A stretch of DNA of 64,000 nucleotides, from positions 4,601,904 to 4,665,903 of the forward strand of contig NC_053137.1 of the NCBI RefSeq assembly GCF_016808335.1, read 5' to 3'. The notes beneath the pieces are model-generated. The model was not told the origin of the DNA and did not search any database. It was given only the letters and a program-made list of their open reading frames with translations. Shown here piece by piece: positions 35,117-47,165 of the stretch. The DNA comes from Panicum virgatum. Lineage: Eukaryota; Streptophyta; Magnoliopsida; Poales; Poaceae. The position numbers and the translations under genes were made by a program. Positions within the stretch are counted from its first letter, which is position 1. The number at the start of each line of letters is the position of its first letter.

Positions 35117-35892
35117 CCCCTTCTTCTGGGCAACCTGGGATGTGGCAACAAGGAGCGTATTGAGGGAATTCCTTAGCTCACTGGGCTTTGGAACCCAAAT
35201 CTGTTTCTGTGGAGGTGCTTTTTGTGGTTCTTTCAGCACACCATCCACGGGGTCAACAAACGAAGGCTGTGTGCTCGTGCTAGCAGTGTTTAGAGCACTT
35301 GGGGCTCCAGCAGCCTTGCCGATCTTACCATACAACTTGTCAAAGTCTGACTTCGTGTATGTATAACCGACCCCAAAACCATCACCATGCTTAAACTGCT
35401 TGATCATCATGCCCAACTGCGGCTCACTGCTAGAAACCCGACTCAGAATCGCTCTAAGATAGGTATTCTCATTCTCCAAGTTGGCTTTCTCTACCGCAAG
35501 ATTATCCAAATTAGAAATCAAACCAGGGCAAATCTGATAATCAATAGGTGGGCTAGACTCCCCGACCTTAATCTTCCCCAAAGACTTAATCAAGGCGTTC
35601 TTCTCATCTAGCTCCGACCTAAGCGTGGGACAAAGCTTACAGACACCAAGCAGAACAGGCCTAGATCTAAGCTCCTCTAGTTCACAAACAACAATGGCAA
35701 ACTTAGACTGCAAAGAAGCTAGATCAGACTTAAAGATAGGACACTCATCGCATTCAAGCACATCACTAACAATGGGAGCGTCCTTAATCAGTTCAAGCTC
35801 ATGCTTGGCCTTGGCTAGCTCGTGAGACACGTCAGAAAGCGAGGTCTCGGCAATATCCAAGTTCACGACGTTCTCATCATGCTTGGCTCGGA
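35117..35892 (-). pseudogene. Copia gag segment (coiled-coil), 5' truncated
   Basis: An open minus-strand frame encodes a charged heptad-rich protein (KAKHELELIKDAP, ELEELRSRPVLLGV, KANLENENTYLRAIL), then KPSELRNSLNTLLVATSQVA and AQKKG at the CACTA junction. The frame resumes on the other side of the transposon at 23550 towards the CCHC knuckle. At the right the frame runs directly into LTR sequence at about 35892, so the gag N-terminus, the primer-binding site and part of the 5' LTR are missing. Confidence 0.7.
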
Positions 35893-36925
35893 GAGCACAG
35901 AGAACCACCACAAATTCGTTCATCCTGGACACACAAACGGAAATAAAAAATCCATCACAAAGAGCACATGAGACATATCAAATTGAACAGAAACAAACGC
36001 CCCGAGGGCACAAGGAGGGAAGGGCCTCCTTTCCCAGTCAATTCACGTACAAAAACTCAATAATCCATGGCTAAAATCCCTAACTCTAGAGAGGAGAGGG
36101 AAGGGACAGGAAGGAGAAGGAGGGCGCCAGGAGGGAGGCGGCGGCTTGCTGTTCAGGCGCGGGGAAAGAGAGGGATAGTGGGAGAGGGGGTGAGGGGGTT
36201 TTTAACCCCAACAACTCTCAACCCAAAAGACTAAACTACACCTAGACTCAATTAAACACTAGAAAGCCCGTAGGGGCAAAACAGGAAAAAGATACAAGGA
36301 CTCATCCGACGGTCGAGGTTCTTTCTTCGAGTCGAAGTCTTCTCCACGATGCCGCCGTATGGATGAAGCTCCGGTCCGCGGTTTTGGAGGGTCTGCGAAA
36401 CCCGGGTAGGTGGCCGGTTTTGAGAAAACCGCCAAAACTCCACGCGCGGGAAGATTCCCGCCTCCACGCCGTGGCCCTAGACGCCGTTCTCACCTCGGCC
36501 TTCGGACGGCCCTAGACGCCGCACGACGCCCGTCAGCTCCTCGCCCGCAGCAAGGCCCTAAACGCCGTCGAAGCCCATCGCCTCCGTCAGTTCCGAGACC
36601 GACGCCTGTGCCTCCACGACTTGGCATCTTCTACCGTCATCCGCCTGCTTGGTTTTGTGGCGCAAACAAAGAAACCCGCCTTCCGTCGTCGCTTGCGCCC
36701 TCGATCCAGGAGTGGACGCCACAGCTACCGCCCGGCATGAGCTCCGGTCCCGACTGCCCTTTACCGCCGTCCACCGCACGGTCCATCGGCCACAGCACCT
36801 CCACGGCAGCTCTCCGTCGACACTTGACGCCCGTGTACCTGCAATCCAAAGACTAAGCGCACGATGACACCGCATGATTGACAATTCACTCATCACAAGC
36901 AGGATAGAGTACTCAACATTCCTCA
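35893..36925 (-). repeat. 5' LTR of the SIRE-like Copia element, truncated
   Basis: Matches 17508-18528 of the 3' LTR with scattered substitutions and a small insertion near 36176-36198. About 0.86 kb of the LTR that should lie to its left, including the CCGGTT repeat cluster and poly-G tract, is gone; gag sequence abuts at about 35892. Confidence 0.8.
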
Positions 36926-36930
36926 GAAAA

Positions 36931-37437
36931 CAACTTAATTATATTGTGGACTAGATTGATGCGAGGAAAATTGTGAAGTTGGGCATCCTCAGGTGGATAT
37001 CAGCTTAGAACGAAGATGACCATAGATGACCTTCGCAGGTTCACAAGTCATCTGAGTTAAGAAACCGAAACCAACTGTGGTCTCAGAAGATTACTGCACA
37101 CAGCAAGTGCCGGATGATGGATTTTTGTCATGGTTGCAGATAGTAGATTAGACATCTGAAGTCTTAGTTGTATTCTCGTAACATCAAAGAACGGGATTCT
37201 AAATTCTTGCCTGATTTTTTGCACTCTGGATCACATTTTTTTTTGCGCGAAACTGCAGCAGCTAACTGTTGCTGAGTTCTACACTTCTACACGACACATC
37301 ATTCAACATGGTGATATTATTAACTGTTTCTCCGTAGAGGGAAGAGCTGTTCCCTGCTCATCCAATGCCCGTTGCACAGCTGATTATCCAAGATATGCTA
37401 TCGACGTGCTCGTGGTCGGCTTCACAGTAGTGAGGGC
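36931..37437. other. MIR2118-unit sequence between Copia and solo LTR
   Basis: No gene. It continues the anchor block split by the Copia element (GTGAAGTTGGGCATCC at 36980). GTTCCCTGCTCATCCAATGC at 37349-37368 may be a strongly decayed miR2118-like site. Confidence 0.45.
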
Positions 37438-40004
37438 TGTAACACCCCGGATACTCCGGGAATTTGCCCGGATACTCCGGACATGGAGTTACTAATTCAT
37501 GTAATTTTTGTCCTCTAGGCCACACAATTATTAAAATAGGGATCTAACCCTTTCTCTCTCTCCCTCACAGCTCCCACTCCCCCTCCCCCTCACGTGCACT
37601 CTCTCCCTCTCCCTCTTGAGCTCTCCCTCTCCCTCACAAGCTCTCCTCCTCCATGAGGCCTTAGGGTGCAAATCCCCCATCTAAACTTGATTTCAAGGCT
37701 GAGGAAGCTTCAATCGGCGTGGATAACCTTACTCCCCATGAGCTCCTTCCAAGAGAACCTTGGATTTCAAGTTCTTTGAGCAAGAAAAGCTCATCTTAGG
37801 TATTTAACTTGTGTCGCCCCGATCTATGTTTCTAGGAGGTTCTAAGTGATTTCTTTTGGTCAATCAACTCTATATGCATCCCTCAACTAGGATCTAAAAG
37901 GGGTTTTGATTTTGGTGGGTTGGTTTTGTCAAAATCAAGATTTCAGTTTTTGGGGCGAAAATGCTGTCAAGCCCGAAGACTCCGGGTATAAGCCCGGATA
38001 CTCCGGGTTTTTGAACACTCCGGGGGAAACTCCGGGTATAGGCCCGGAAACTCCGGATTTGGGAGTCCGGATACTCCGGGAAGGTGCCCGGATACTCCGG
38101 AAAATGTTGTCCCGGATACTCCGGGTATATTCCCGGATACTCCGGATTTTTGGTCTCGAATTTGAACGGTGGTGAATGTAAAACTAGGTTTATTAGCTTT
38201 ATATTTCCATGCTTGGTAGGATAGAACTATAAAGTGTGTTGTTTGACATTTTTTACATGTAATTTTAATGGTGCTAGATAAAATACTTTTATAGACCGCC
38301 GGGTAGTTGTTTATAGTTAGGCAATATCGACCTTGTGCTTGTATTGCTCCACTTTTTATTGCATTATTCATGCATTCATACATATGCATCGTTGCACCTC
38401 ATTTAGGTACGCTAGATGTACGACGTGTGGACGTGAAGCACGCGGTATGGAGTCGAACCCCAAGACGGTGTTTGATGGATGTATCCTAAAGAGAGAAGGA
38501 CCAGCTGGCGCAACGGAAGACCCGGCCCAAGGTCGGAAGGGCCCAAGGCCTTGATAGCATTAACATTGAGTTAGTGTTACCCTCAGGCAAGCCCCAGTGC
38601 ACATCCTTCTATTTTTAAATTATGACACCTATATATATGTTTCTATTATTTGTGCATTAGGTGTCGGAATTATCTGGAACCCTAGTTGCATGATCCATAG
38701 GATCCCCTGAGTTATACTAGTATGTATAGGACGATAGAAGTGCTATGCTTAATAGTCTCGATAGAAGTCGAGTGACTTTTGTCACCCGCGAGATATAGGA
38801 CATTTAGAAGTCGAGTAATTTCCGGTTACTCGCGAGAATTAGGATATATTTACATTCCAGTACATGAGTTGTTGAATTTTGATATGGAAAGTTGGAGACC
38901 CGGGCGGGGGAAAGTTAGCCCCGTCTGTGTCGGTTAAGGACCGTTCGTTGTCTGGCCCTGTGATCGAGTTGGAATTGTACTAACCGCATGCCGGGAGTAG
39001 GAGGTAGTCGAAACCGGTAAGCTGAGTACTACTTTGCTTCGAAAGTACAGGAACCCGCACCCAACTCCTGGGGCGAGTCGAGTAGTCGCGGAGAATTGGG
39101 TTGCACATGTTTACTTTTGGTGGTCTCACGTTGAGCTCGGCTGACCATATATCGTTGGGCTGGTTCCTGTAGTTCGAGGCGGGGAGGGGAATGGTTGGCA
39201 TGTATAGTCCAACGGGGCAAATACGTGCCGTGTTGGTTAGGTCCGCCTTGCAAGGTTAAATCGAATCGATTCGCCGTCAGTCGCATCTCGGATATGAGCA
39301 CCTTGATCACAGCACCGCATCGTAGAGATACAATATGGAATTTGGATTATACATTTATGATGATGGTTACGTTGAATTATAGTATGTTTGCTCTACCATG
39401 TGTGCTCTAGTTGGTTTAGGCAAATAGTAGATTATAGTTAATCTATATAGAACCTGGAGCTAAAATATTGAAAATAAGGATCCACCTTTTAGATGTTTTT
39501 TCTGCAAAATAAACCACCAGCCAAATGCCTTGCATGTCTAGATATGTAGGTTAAGTATACCCAATAGTCGGATAAGTCTTGCTGAGTATTAGTTGCTCAG
39601 GGTTTGTTGTTTACCCTATTTCAGGTTTAAGAGCTAACTAGGTTTCACATCGGTGGGCTCGATGTGGCGCCTTGTCTTCACGTCTCGGTAGTCCTCGGCT
39701 TATCTCATTAGTTTTATTTATTCTCTAGTAAAAATGCTCTGTAAATTAGATTTCCTTCCGCTGCTATCTTTTCTTTTGTAAATTTTAAATTTGAATCTGC
39801 TTGTGAAAGCCTTAATATTATTTACTATTTTGTAAGTTTTTATCATGTTGGTACCCTCTGCGCTCGCCTTTGTGCGGGACTTTTGGTGTGTTTCAATCGG
39901 CCTGTGGGTTGGAAACAGCCTGTCAAGTTACACTTAATTAAGCTAATGCGCCAAATGATGGCGGTTACGCTTAATTAAGCGTTTTAACTCGGCGGGTTGT
40001 CACA
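37438..40004. mobile_element. Solo LTR (likely Gypsy-type), 2.57 kb
   Basis: Begins TGTAACACCCC and ends GGGTTGTCACA, imperfect inverted ends, with an exact 5-bp duplication AGGGC at 37433-37437 and 40005-40009. No coding domain is present inside and no second LTR lies nearby, so this is a solo LTR left by unequal recombination. Length and the TGTAACACCC start suggest a Gypsy family, by memory. It holds a striking palindromic repeat array. Confidence 0.8.
37446..38150. repeat. Palindromic CCCGGATACTCCGGG repeats in the solo LTR
   Basis: Eleven copies of CCCGGATACTCCGGG or close variants: two at 37446-37482 and nine at 37970-38150, spaced 18-25 bp. Each is a perfect 6-bp inverted repeat around TAC. 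The 490 bp between the two groups includes a CT-rich tract. Confidence 0.85.
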
Positions 40005-40144
40005 AGGGCAAGGTCGACCTGCTCCTCGGGAGCTGAAAGGACACATCTGAGATGCAGTTCAAGTTGCAAAACAAGTCGGCGCATGGTTTCACCTTGCGCT
40101 GCCGAATTCCCTTCCAGTAAAGCCACCCACTCTTGTAGAACCGA

Positions 40145-40213
40145 GCTTGGCAACCATACGGGTGCACATACTTTGCAAGCCAACATCACATTCCCTAGTG
40201 CTTCCCAATCCTA
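40145..40213 (+). ncRNA. MIR2118-like hairpin candidate, copy 11
   Basis: The 3' arm is 40192-40213 (TCCCTAGTGCTTCCCAATCC then TA). The 5' arm 40146-40163 (CTTGGCAACCATACGGG) pairs with TTGG/CCAA, AA/TT, CA/TG and GGG/CCC and isolated mismatches between. Loop about 28 nt. The upstream 'ctttgcaagccaacatcacattcc' is shared with copies 7, 9 and 12. A retroposon begins six bases after the 3' arm. Confidence 0.6.
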
Positions 40214-40219
40214 TGTAAG

Positions 40220-41697
40220 GTCTTTCCCCCATCCGCGTCGCTCCTAGGGGCGGCTCAGACGGAACCTGCCCCCCCCCCCCCCCCCCCCCCCCCGAGCACC
40301 GCCGTGCCCCAGCCCCGCTCTCCCATCTCGCCGCCGCCCGAGCGGCCGCCAGAAGCCCGTGCAGCCGCAAGGAAGGCGGCGGCGGGGCTCCACCTCCCCT
40401 CGTCCTCTTCTTCACCCCCCTCGCCCTCTTTTAGTAGCTTGCCATCCATAGCGATGGTGACCAACCCCGGTGTCCCGCGGCCGGATCCGCCTTGCAGGTG
40501 GCCGGATCCGCAGCCTCTGGTCCCTGATCTGCCTAGGGCCTTGGCACGACAGTGTGCGGCAGCGGTGGCGGCGGCCCCCGAGCAGTCTGTGCGCGGCCTT
40601 TGCGCTGTGGCGGCGGCGCATCCCGTGGCTGGCCCGCGCCTCGGCCCCCGAATCTGCCTGCGACGTGTCGGGGACATGCGGTGGCGGTGCCGGCGGCCGG
40701 CCGGCGGTAGGTATCGGTGCGGTGCGTGCGCGGGCGGCAGCGGGCGGCGCGTGCGTCGGGCTGCGACTCGACCGGTACGCGGCATCGACCTGCAATGGGT
40801 GCGTCTGCGGCCGTCAGTATGACGTGGCTCGGCACGTCTGCGGCCGTCCACGGCCATCCGAGCGTGTGCGGTTTCGACGCGGGGGGCGGCGGCGTGGCAC
40901 CCGCGGCCGGCACACGACGACTGCTCTCCCGGTGGCATTTTTGGCGCAGTGGGCGGGCGGGCCCCTAGGTGCCGGCGTCTGTGATCTGTGTGACGATGTG
41001 TTGGCTGCGCCGTGGTGACGTGGCTGACAGCGGTTTGCTTGGTCGTATGTCAGCGTCGTCGTGGTGGCGTCGTTGATTTCGGCCTTGCAAGGCTCCCCAG
41101 CTACGCCATGGTGGTGGGGTTGGTGGTGCCAGCCGTTTCATTTCTTTGCGGTGATGATGCTGGTAGAAACCAATCCCTTCTTGGGACGGCGTTGATGGCG
41201 CCTTTGGCGTCACATCCTTCCTGAAGGCGACGTCGGGCATCTCAACTACGTGGAAGACGTTGTCGGGAAGTTCCAGTAGGGAGGCTTGCTTTGGCGGTGG
41301 TTGCTTCTGAAAGAGCGCTTTTCTTTTTCTTTTTATAATTTTTAGTCTGCGGTGTTGGTTATGTGGTTGCTCGTGTTGACGTCCCAATCCGACCGAGCGG
41401 AGATATGTTGAGGCTCGTGTTGATGTCCCAATCCAATCGGGCAGAGTTGAGGTCTGGGTCGATGTCCCAATCCGACATAGACGGTGGTGTGGTCGTGTTG
41501 ATGTCCCAATCCAACTAACCAAGGTGAAGCGACGTCGATGTCCCAATCCGATCGGCTTTAGTTGTAGGTGTAGCTGTAGGGGTTTGTAGCTGTGGTGTAT
41601 GATTTTTGAATCCGGTTTACCCATAAACTGGATCAATTTTCTTCTTATTATTAATATACGCCGAACCGCAAAGTTTTGGATCTTTCAAAAAAAATCA
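40220..41697 (+). mobile_element. A-tailed non-LTR retroposon, no reverse transcriptase
   Basis: An exact 8-bp duplication TATGTAAG at 40212-40219 and 41698-41705 brackets it. It ends GGATCTTTCAAAAAAAATCA, an A-rich tail, and the stretch before it (TTATTATTAATATACGCCG) resembles grass LINE 3' ends. The first kilobase is GC-rich with a run of 25 C at 40269-40293 and chance open frames on both strands, none with a recognisable domain. Probably a LINE-mobilised non-autonomous element. Confidence 0.75.
41372..41556. repeat. GATGTCCCAATCCGA minisatellite in the retroposon
   Basis: Five imperfect copies of TCGTGTTGATGTCCCAATCC at about 41371, 41413, 41456, 41489 and 41533, period roughly 33-42 bp. 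Confidence 0.8.
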
Positions 41698-41705
41698 TAT
41701 GTAAG

Positions 41706-42117
41706 CCTGGGTGTACACCCTTGAGCGCTCTTGCTCGTTCTTTGCCCCATCCAGATTATATTCATCAGCTACTTATTATACGCTGGACAGGACGATGGGA
41801 GGAAACGCAAACAGGTGATAACATGTAGAGCATAAAGCAGGCGTGTCCTATTGATGGTCAGTATTCAAGATGAGTAAATGTCACTAGGTCTGGAAAGATC
41901 GCTTTTAATAAAAGATGGCTTGGTTCGAATTGTTAGGTCTACAGTCTAACAGGTAGCTTGGTCCGATTCGTGTAAAAAGGCAAGTTGACTCTTGTTTTTT
42001 TTATACTTGAGTTGAATCATTTGGCTTGCGAGCCAAACATAGTTAACATGAATGTTGAGCCTGGAGAGCTGAGGTTATAAGCATTGTATCATTATTTTAT
42101 AGCAATGCTAATAAGAT
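41706..42117. other. 3' flank of MIR2118-like copy 11
   Basis: No gene. Continues the unit after the retroposon: 'cgctggacaggacgatgggagg' near 41795, 'gataacatgtagagcataaagcaggcgtgtcc' near 41820, 'gtcagtattcaagatgagtaaatg' near 41857. These match blocks at 4330-4400. Confidence 0.55.
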
Positions 42118-42122
42118 AAATG

Positions 42123-42654
42123 TGTTAGTTCCTAGGATCACACAGTGCACGAATCGAGTAGGATTTCTCTTCTTTTCTTCACATCAAGTGCAAGAGTCCC
42201 TAGATCTACTGCATAAACAATAAAAGAATGAACACAGTGAGGAAGTAGAGAGAGAGACCATCACCACCAGTGCTTGAACTTGATCCGGCGGCCATCTCTG
42301 GTTCGCTGATGATGATCTGCTCTAGGGCAGCGACGAGTGGTGCAGTGGCGTCGTGAGCGTAGCGTCGAAGTCGAGGGCGATGGCAAGGGCGATGGTGTCG
42401 ACGGAGTCGACTGCAGCGGCGGCGGATTCCCACTGCTCCAGCGCCCCCTAGTAGATCGGCTTAGGGTTTCTGTGGGTGAGGGTGTAGGCGGCACGGCGAA
42501 CCTCGTACCGTGTGCCGCCGGCCCCTCACCCCTTTTATTTTGGCGCTGTGCAGCGGGGGCCCACCAACCATTAAGGGTTGGACGCCCCCGATCAGGGCGC
42601 GGTTTAAGGGCCTAATAGGCCGTTGGGCCTATTAGGAAGGAGATCAACCTAACA
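42123..42654 (-). repeat. 3' LTR of the young Copia element
   Basis: 532 bp, identical to the 5' LTR except for about two substitutions. Preceded on the minus strand by the polypurine tract at 42655-42665. Confidence 0.93.
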
Positions 42655-42852
42655 TTCTCCCCCTTGATCTCACTTTGTACTTTAACCTTATGCTTTAACC
42701 TGAAACTTTTCCTTTAGTTGTTCCATCACAGATTAATGAATAGAGCATGCCTTATCATCACAGTCCTAGACCGATAGGCTCGACAGCTACCACACACATC
42801 ACTGTTTTGAAACAAATTCTTTATCTTTTGGGCCCTTTTGTTTTTCCAGAAA

Positions 42853-45800
42853 TCACAGGCTTTCCCTCAAACCCATGCCGGCTATGTGTTCCATGAACAC
42901 ATTGGGTGGTAAGCCTTTAGTGAGCGGATCCGCAAGCATTTTCTTTGTACTTATATGCTCGAGTGTAATAGAGTGATTCTGGATTTTCTCCTTCACAACA
43001 TAAAACTTTATGTCAATGTGTTTGGCAGCACCACTTGACTTATTGTTGTGAGCATAAAACACTGCTGGTTCATTGTCGCAGTACATTCTGAGTGGTCTTT
43101 GAATGCTGTCTACCACTCTTAAACCGGGTATGAATTTCTTTAACCATTCAACCTGCCCCGAGGCCTCATAACATGCCACAAATTCAGCATACATCGTCGA
43201 TGATGCAGTGACGCTTTGTTTGGAGCTTTTCCACGATATAGCTCCTCCTGCGAGTGTGAACACATAACCAGACGTGGACTTTCGGTCATCAATGTCCCCC
43301 GCAAAATCCGCATCTGAGTACCCTACTATCTCTAGGGAATCAGATTTTCTGTATGTCAGCATGAGGCCTTTTGTGCCTTGCACATAACGTAACGCTTTCT
43401 TTACCATAATCCAGTGTGCCTGTCCTGGATTACTCTGATATCTGCCAAGTATCCCGGTAACAAAAGCTAAGTCAGGGCGTGTACAAACTTGAGCATACTG
43501 TATGCTTCCTACAGCTGAAGCATATGGAACCGCTTTCATTTGATCGATCTCATACTGGTTCCTGGGACATTGAAATTTCCCAAATCTATCGCCCTTGACT
43601 ATTGGAGCAGGTGAAGGCTTGCACATATGCATACTGTATTTCTTTAGAACTTTTTCTAAGTATGCCTTTTGTGACAGTCCTAATACCCCCTTTGTCCTAT
43701 CTCGGTGAATTTCAATTCCCAAAACAAATGAAGCTTCACCGAGATCTTTCATATCAAAATTTGAGGACAAGAATTTTTTTTGTCTCCAGTAGCAGACCAA
43801 CATCACTACTAGCAAGTAGAATGTCATCCACATATAGGATTAGGAAAATAAATTTTCCACTTCTGAACTTTGCATAAATGCAATTGTCCTCCTCATTTTC
43901 TTTAAAACCAAATTTTCTTATGGTTTCATCAAACTTTAAGTACCACTGTCTAGAGGCTTGTTTTAATCCATAAATGGATTTCTTTAAGCGACACCCCATA
44001 TGTTCTTTTCCTTTCATGACAAAACCTTTTGGTTGTGCCATATAAACATTTTCATACAAATCTCCGTTAAGGAATGCCGTCTTTACATCCATCTGATGTA
44101 ACTCCAAGTCATAATGTGCCACCAATGCCATTATAATTCTGAAGGAATCTTTACACGAAACCGGAGAAAAAGTTTCGTTGTAGTCTATCCCTTCTCTTTG
44201 CGTGAAGCCTTTTGCCACGAGTCGTGCTTTGAACCTTTCTACATTCCCTTTGGAGTCATGCTTTATCTTGTAAACCCATTTACAGTCTACTGTTTTGGCT
44301 CCTTTAGGAATTTCCTCTAAGTCCCAAACACCATTGGAACTCATTGATTTCATCTCATCCTTCATAGCTTCCAGCCATTTGGATGAGTGAATACTTCTCA
44401 TGGCTTCTTCATATGAAGTGGGATCACCCTCCATATGAACCTCTTCTGTATTATAAACTTCATAGTCGCTAGAAATAGCCGACCTTCTTTCTCTTTGTGA
44501 CCTTCTAAGGGCCACTGCTTGTGGCACATTTTGTGCCTCAACTTCTGGCACATTCTCCATAGGGGGCTGTAGCACCTCCTCCTCATGTCCAACCGCGGGT
44601 TCAGGCGGTTCCTGGATGACAGATTCCAAACCTTCGCTCACTGTTGGTATGGGTGGAGTTGCGACAGGTGTTGACACCGTAATAACTGGAATAGTTGGCT
44701 CAGCAACAACCGAAGAAGGTACTGACGTCACTATTTCAGGAACTTTTGGTGCAACATCAACAGGTAGTGAGAAAAATGGCTCTTGAATCATAGGAGTAGG
44801 CACATACACCCGCTTCTCCTCAAGGTCAATTTCTCTAGGTACCATGCTCCCCCTCATCATTTCACTTTCTAGAAAGACAGCATGTCTCGTTTCTACAAAC
44901 TTTGTATGTCTGTCTGGGCAGTAGAAACGAAAACCTTTCGACTTTTCAGGATAGCCTATAAAATAGCAGCTTACAGTTTTGGAATCCAGTTTTCCAATAT
45001 TTGGATTAAACACTTTAGCCTCAGCTGGGCTCCCCCAGACCCGTAGGTGAGTCAGTGAGGGTTCTCTTCCTGTCCATAGCTCATACGGTGTTTTGGGCAC
45101 TGATTTGCTTGGCACTCTGTTGAGAATATGGATGGCGGTTTTCAACGCCTCCATCCACAGACTCAATGGCAATGAGGAATAACTCATCATACTGCGCACC
45201 ATATTCATTAGTGTACGGTTGCGCATTTCAGCTACTCCATTTTGCTGAGGCTCCCCCGGTGTAGAGTATTGGGCAACTATACCATTTTCCTGTAAAAACC
45301 TCGCAAAAGGTCCAGGAACTTGTCCATAAGGGGTATGTCGACCGTAGTACTCCCCTCCACGGTCTGATCTTACTATTTTAATCCTTTTGTCAAGCTGATT
45401 TTCAACCTCAGCTTTGAATATTTTAAATTTATCCAATGCTTCAGATCTTTCTTTAATTGGATAAATGTAACCATAGCGGGAGTAATCGTCTGTGAATGTT
45501 ATGAACGAATCATAGCCATCCACACTTTTCACAGGAAATGGTCCACATATATCAGTGTGAATTATTTCTAACGTTCCTGCACTTCGTTTGGCACCCTTTT
45601 TAATTTGCTTTACAAATTTTTCTTTAATGCATTCAACGCATTGTTCGAAATCAGAGAACTCTAGCTGTGGAAGAATTTCACTTTTCACTAATCTTTCAAT
45701 TCTCCCCCTCGAAATATGGCCTAAACGACAGTGCCATAATTTCGATGAAATATCTTGAGTTCTCTTTCTTTTCTTTGTTTCTTTCTCTGACAAGGATTCA

Positions 45801-47120
45801 TTCACATTCACATTACATACAGAATGCACTTTATCACGCATAGATAATAAATAAAGATCATTGTAAAGGACAGCATCACCAATACAATTATTATCAAACC
45901 ATAGTTCACATTTGCCATTGGCAAAATGACAACCAAAACCATCTGTGTCTAAGCGTGATACACTTATCAAGTTTCTTTGAAGCGAAGGAACAAATAAAAC
46001 ATCTTTTAATACAAGCATGAAACCATTAACTAGCTCGATGGAGACATCGCCAACAGCTTCAACATCTGCTTGTACTCCGTTCGCGACTTTAATGTGTCTT
46101 TCGCTTCTTTGCGTAGTCCTTGTCGAACGGAATCCCTGTAAAGAATTTGCAACATGAACAGTTGCACCAGAATCAATCCACCAAGTAGATTTAGAAAACT
46201 TTAAATACAGGGATTCATTAACAAATGAAATTACATTCTCACCATTCTTTGCCATTATCATCTTTAAATAAGCGGGACAATCTGCTTTGCGATGCCCCTT
46301 GTCAAAACAGTGGAAGCACTCATCTTGAGCTGGAGTGCGCTGTTGCTGACGCTGTTGCTGATACTTCTGTGGCATAGGGGCTTTGTCTTTAGCTTTAGAG
46401 GAAGAAGCAGCTTGGAAAGGCCTTTTCTTGTTATTATGCACAAAATTGACAGACCCACCATTCTATTTCTTGAGTCTATCTTCCTCTTGTGCACACATTG
46501 CAATTGCCTTTTCCATGTTCCACTTCTCTGGCTGTGAGTTATAGTTTACAACGAACGTTGCAAACTCTTTTGGCAGAGAGGCGAACACCAGGTGCACCAT
46601 AAACTCTTCTTTGAGATCCAAGTCCATTGGTTTGAGCTTGGAGTTCAAAGCACACATCCCCATGATATGATCTCTTATTGTACCGGCATTGCCATAGTAC
46701 CTTTTTTGTGATCAACTGCTCTATGATCTGTGTAGCATAAGTCTTTGAAGAACCAGTAAACTGATTCTTTATCTTTGCAAGGTACTCAGCAGCTGAATCA
46801 CACTCTCCAATTGAACCCAAAATGTTAGGATCAATTGTGTTCTTTATAACTGCCACACATTTCTTGTTGGCGTTATTCCACTTTGTCTTTTCGAGATCAT
46901 AAGCCATCTTTAAGGGAGCATAGTCCCTTTGCTTTTTCTGCCACTCAGCATCAGTGTCAGATTCCCCTCTCACTGGAGCCGGTGGCTCAGTGGGCTTTGG
47001 AGTGGTGATCATCTCATCCACCTCTCCACAGACGAAAGCAAGATCAACCTTCTTGATCCATTCGCCATAGTTGTCTCCTTTTAAAGTCGGGATGTGACTG
47101 ATGAATCCCATCAAGTTCAT
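42853..47120 (-). pseudogene. Copia gag-pol, two frameshifts and one stop
   Basis: Gag starts at about 47120 (MNLMGFISHIPTLKGDNYGEW), shifts frame at about 46700 in a run of T, resumes with DLDLKEEFMVHLVFASLPKE and meets a TAG at 46463-46465. The next frame, 46441-43754, is open for 895 residues: CCHC knuckle [14 protein letters not shown], protease [13 protein letters not shown], pre-integrase [16 protein letters not shown], integrase HTDICGPF and SDRGGEY, and RT up to YVDD. A T-run near 43775 shifts the frame again; 43833-42853 gives the rest of RT and RNase H (YSDADFAGD, KHIDIKFYVV). All three defects except the stop lie in homopolymers. Confidence 0.9.
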
Positions 47121-47165
47121 CCCCGCTGAAAATTTCAAAAAATAGTGAGAACATAATAACAACAA

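Larger units (their letters stand above)
16645..36925 (-). mobile_element. SIRE-like Ty1/Copia LTR retrotransposon, interrupted by CACTA
   Basis: A 5-bp duplication GAAAA (16640-16644 and 36926-36930) bounds an element that begins TGAGGGACC and ends CATTCCTCA on +. It lies on the minus strand: 5' LTR at right, 3' LTR at left. Order of pol is protease, integrase, reverse transcriptase, RNase H (Copia order). Gag has a coiled-coil-rich segment and a CCHC knuckle, and the LTR is long (1.88 kb), all in keeping with the SIRE/Maximus lineage. An 11.6-kb CACTA element splits gag, and the 5' LTR-gag junction carries a large deletion. Dead for lack of open frames. Confidence 0.85.

Noticed and set aside
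37349..37370. Possible extra miR2118-like site (GTTCCCTGCTCATCCAATGC)
   Set aside because: Needs gaps to align and lacks the TGATGC core; kept only as a remark on the flank.
40304..41018. Long overlapping open frames in the retroposon
   Set aside because: Open on both strands through GC bias; arginine/proline-rich with no domain.
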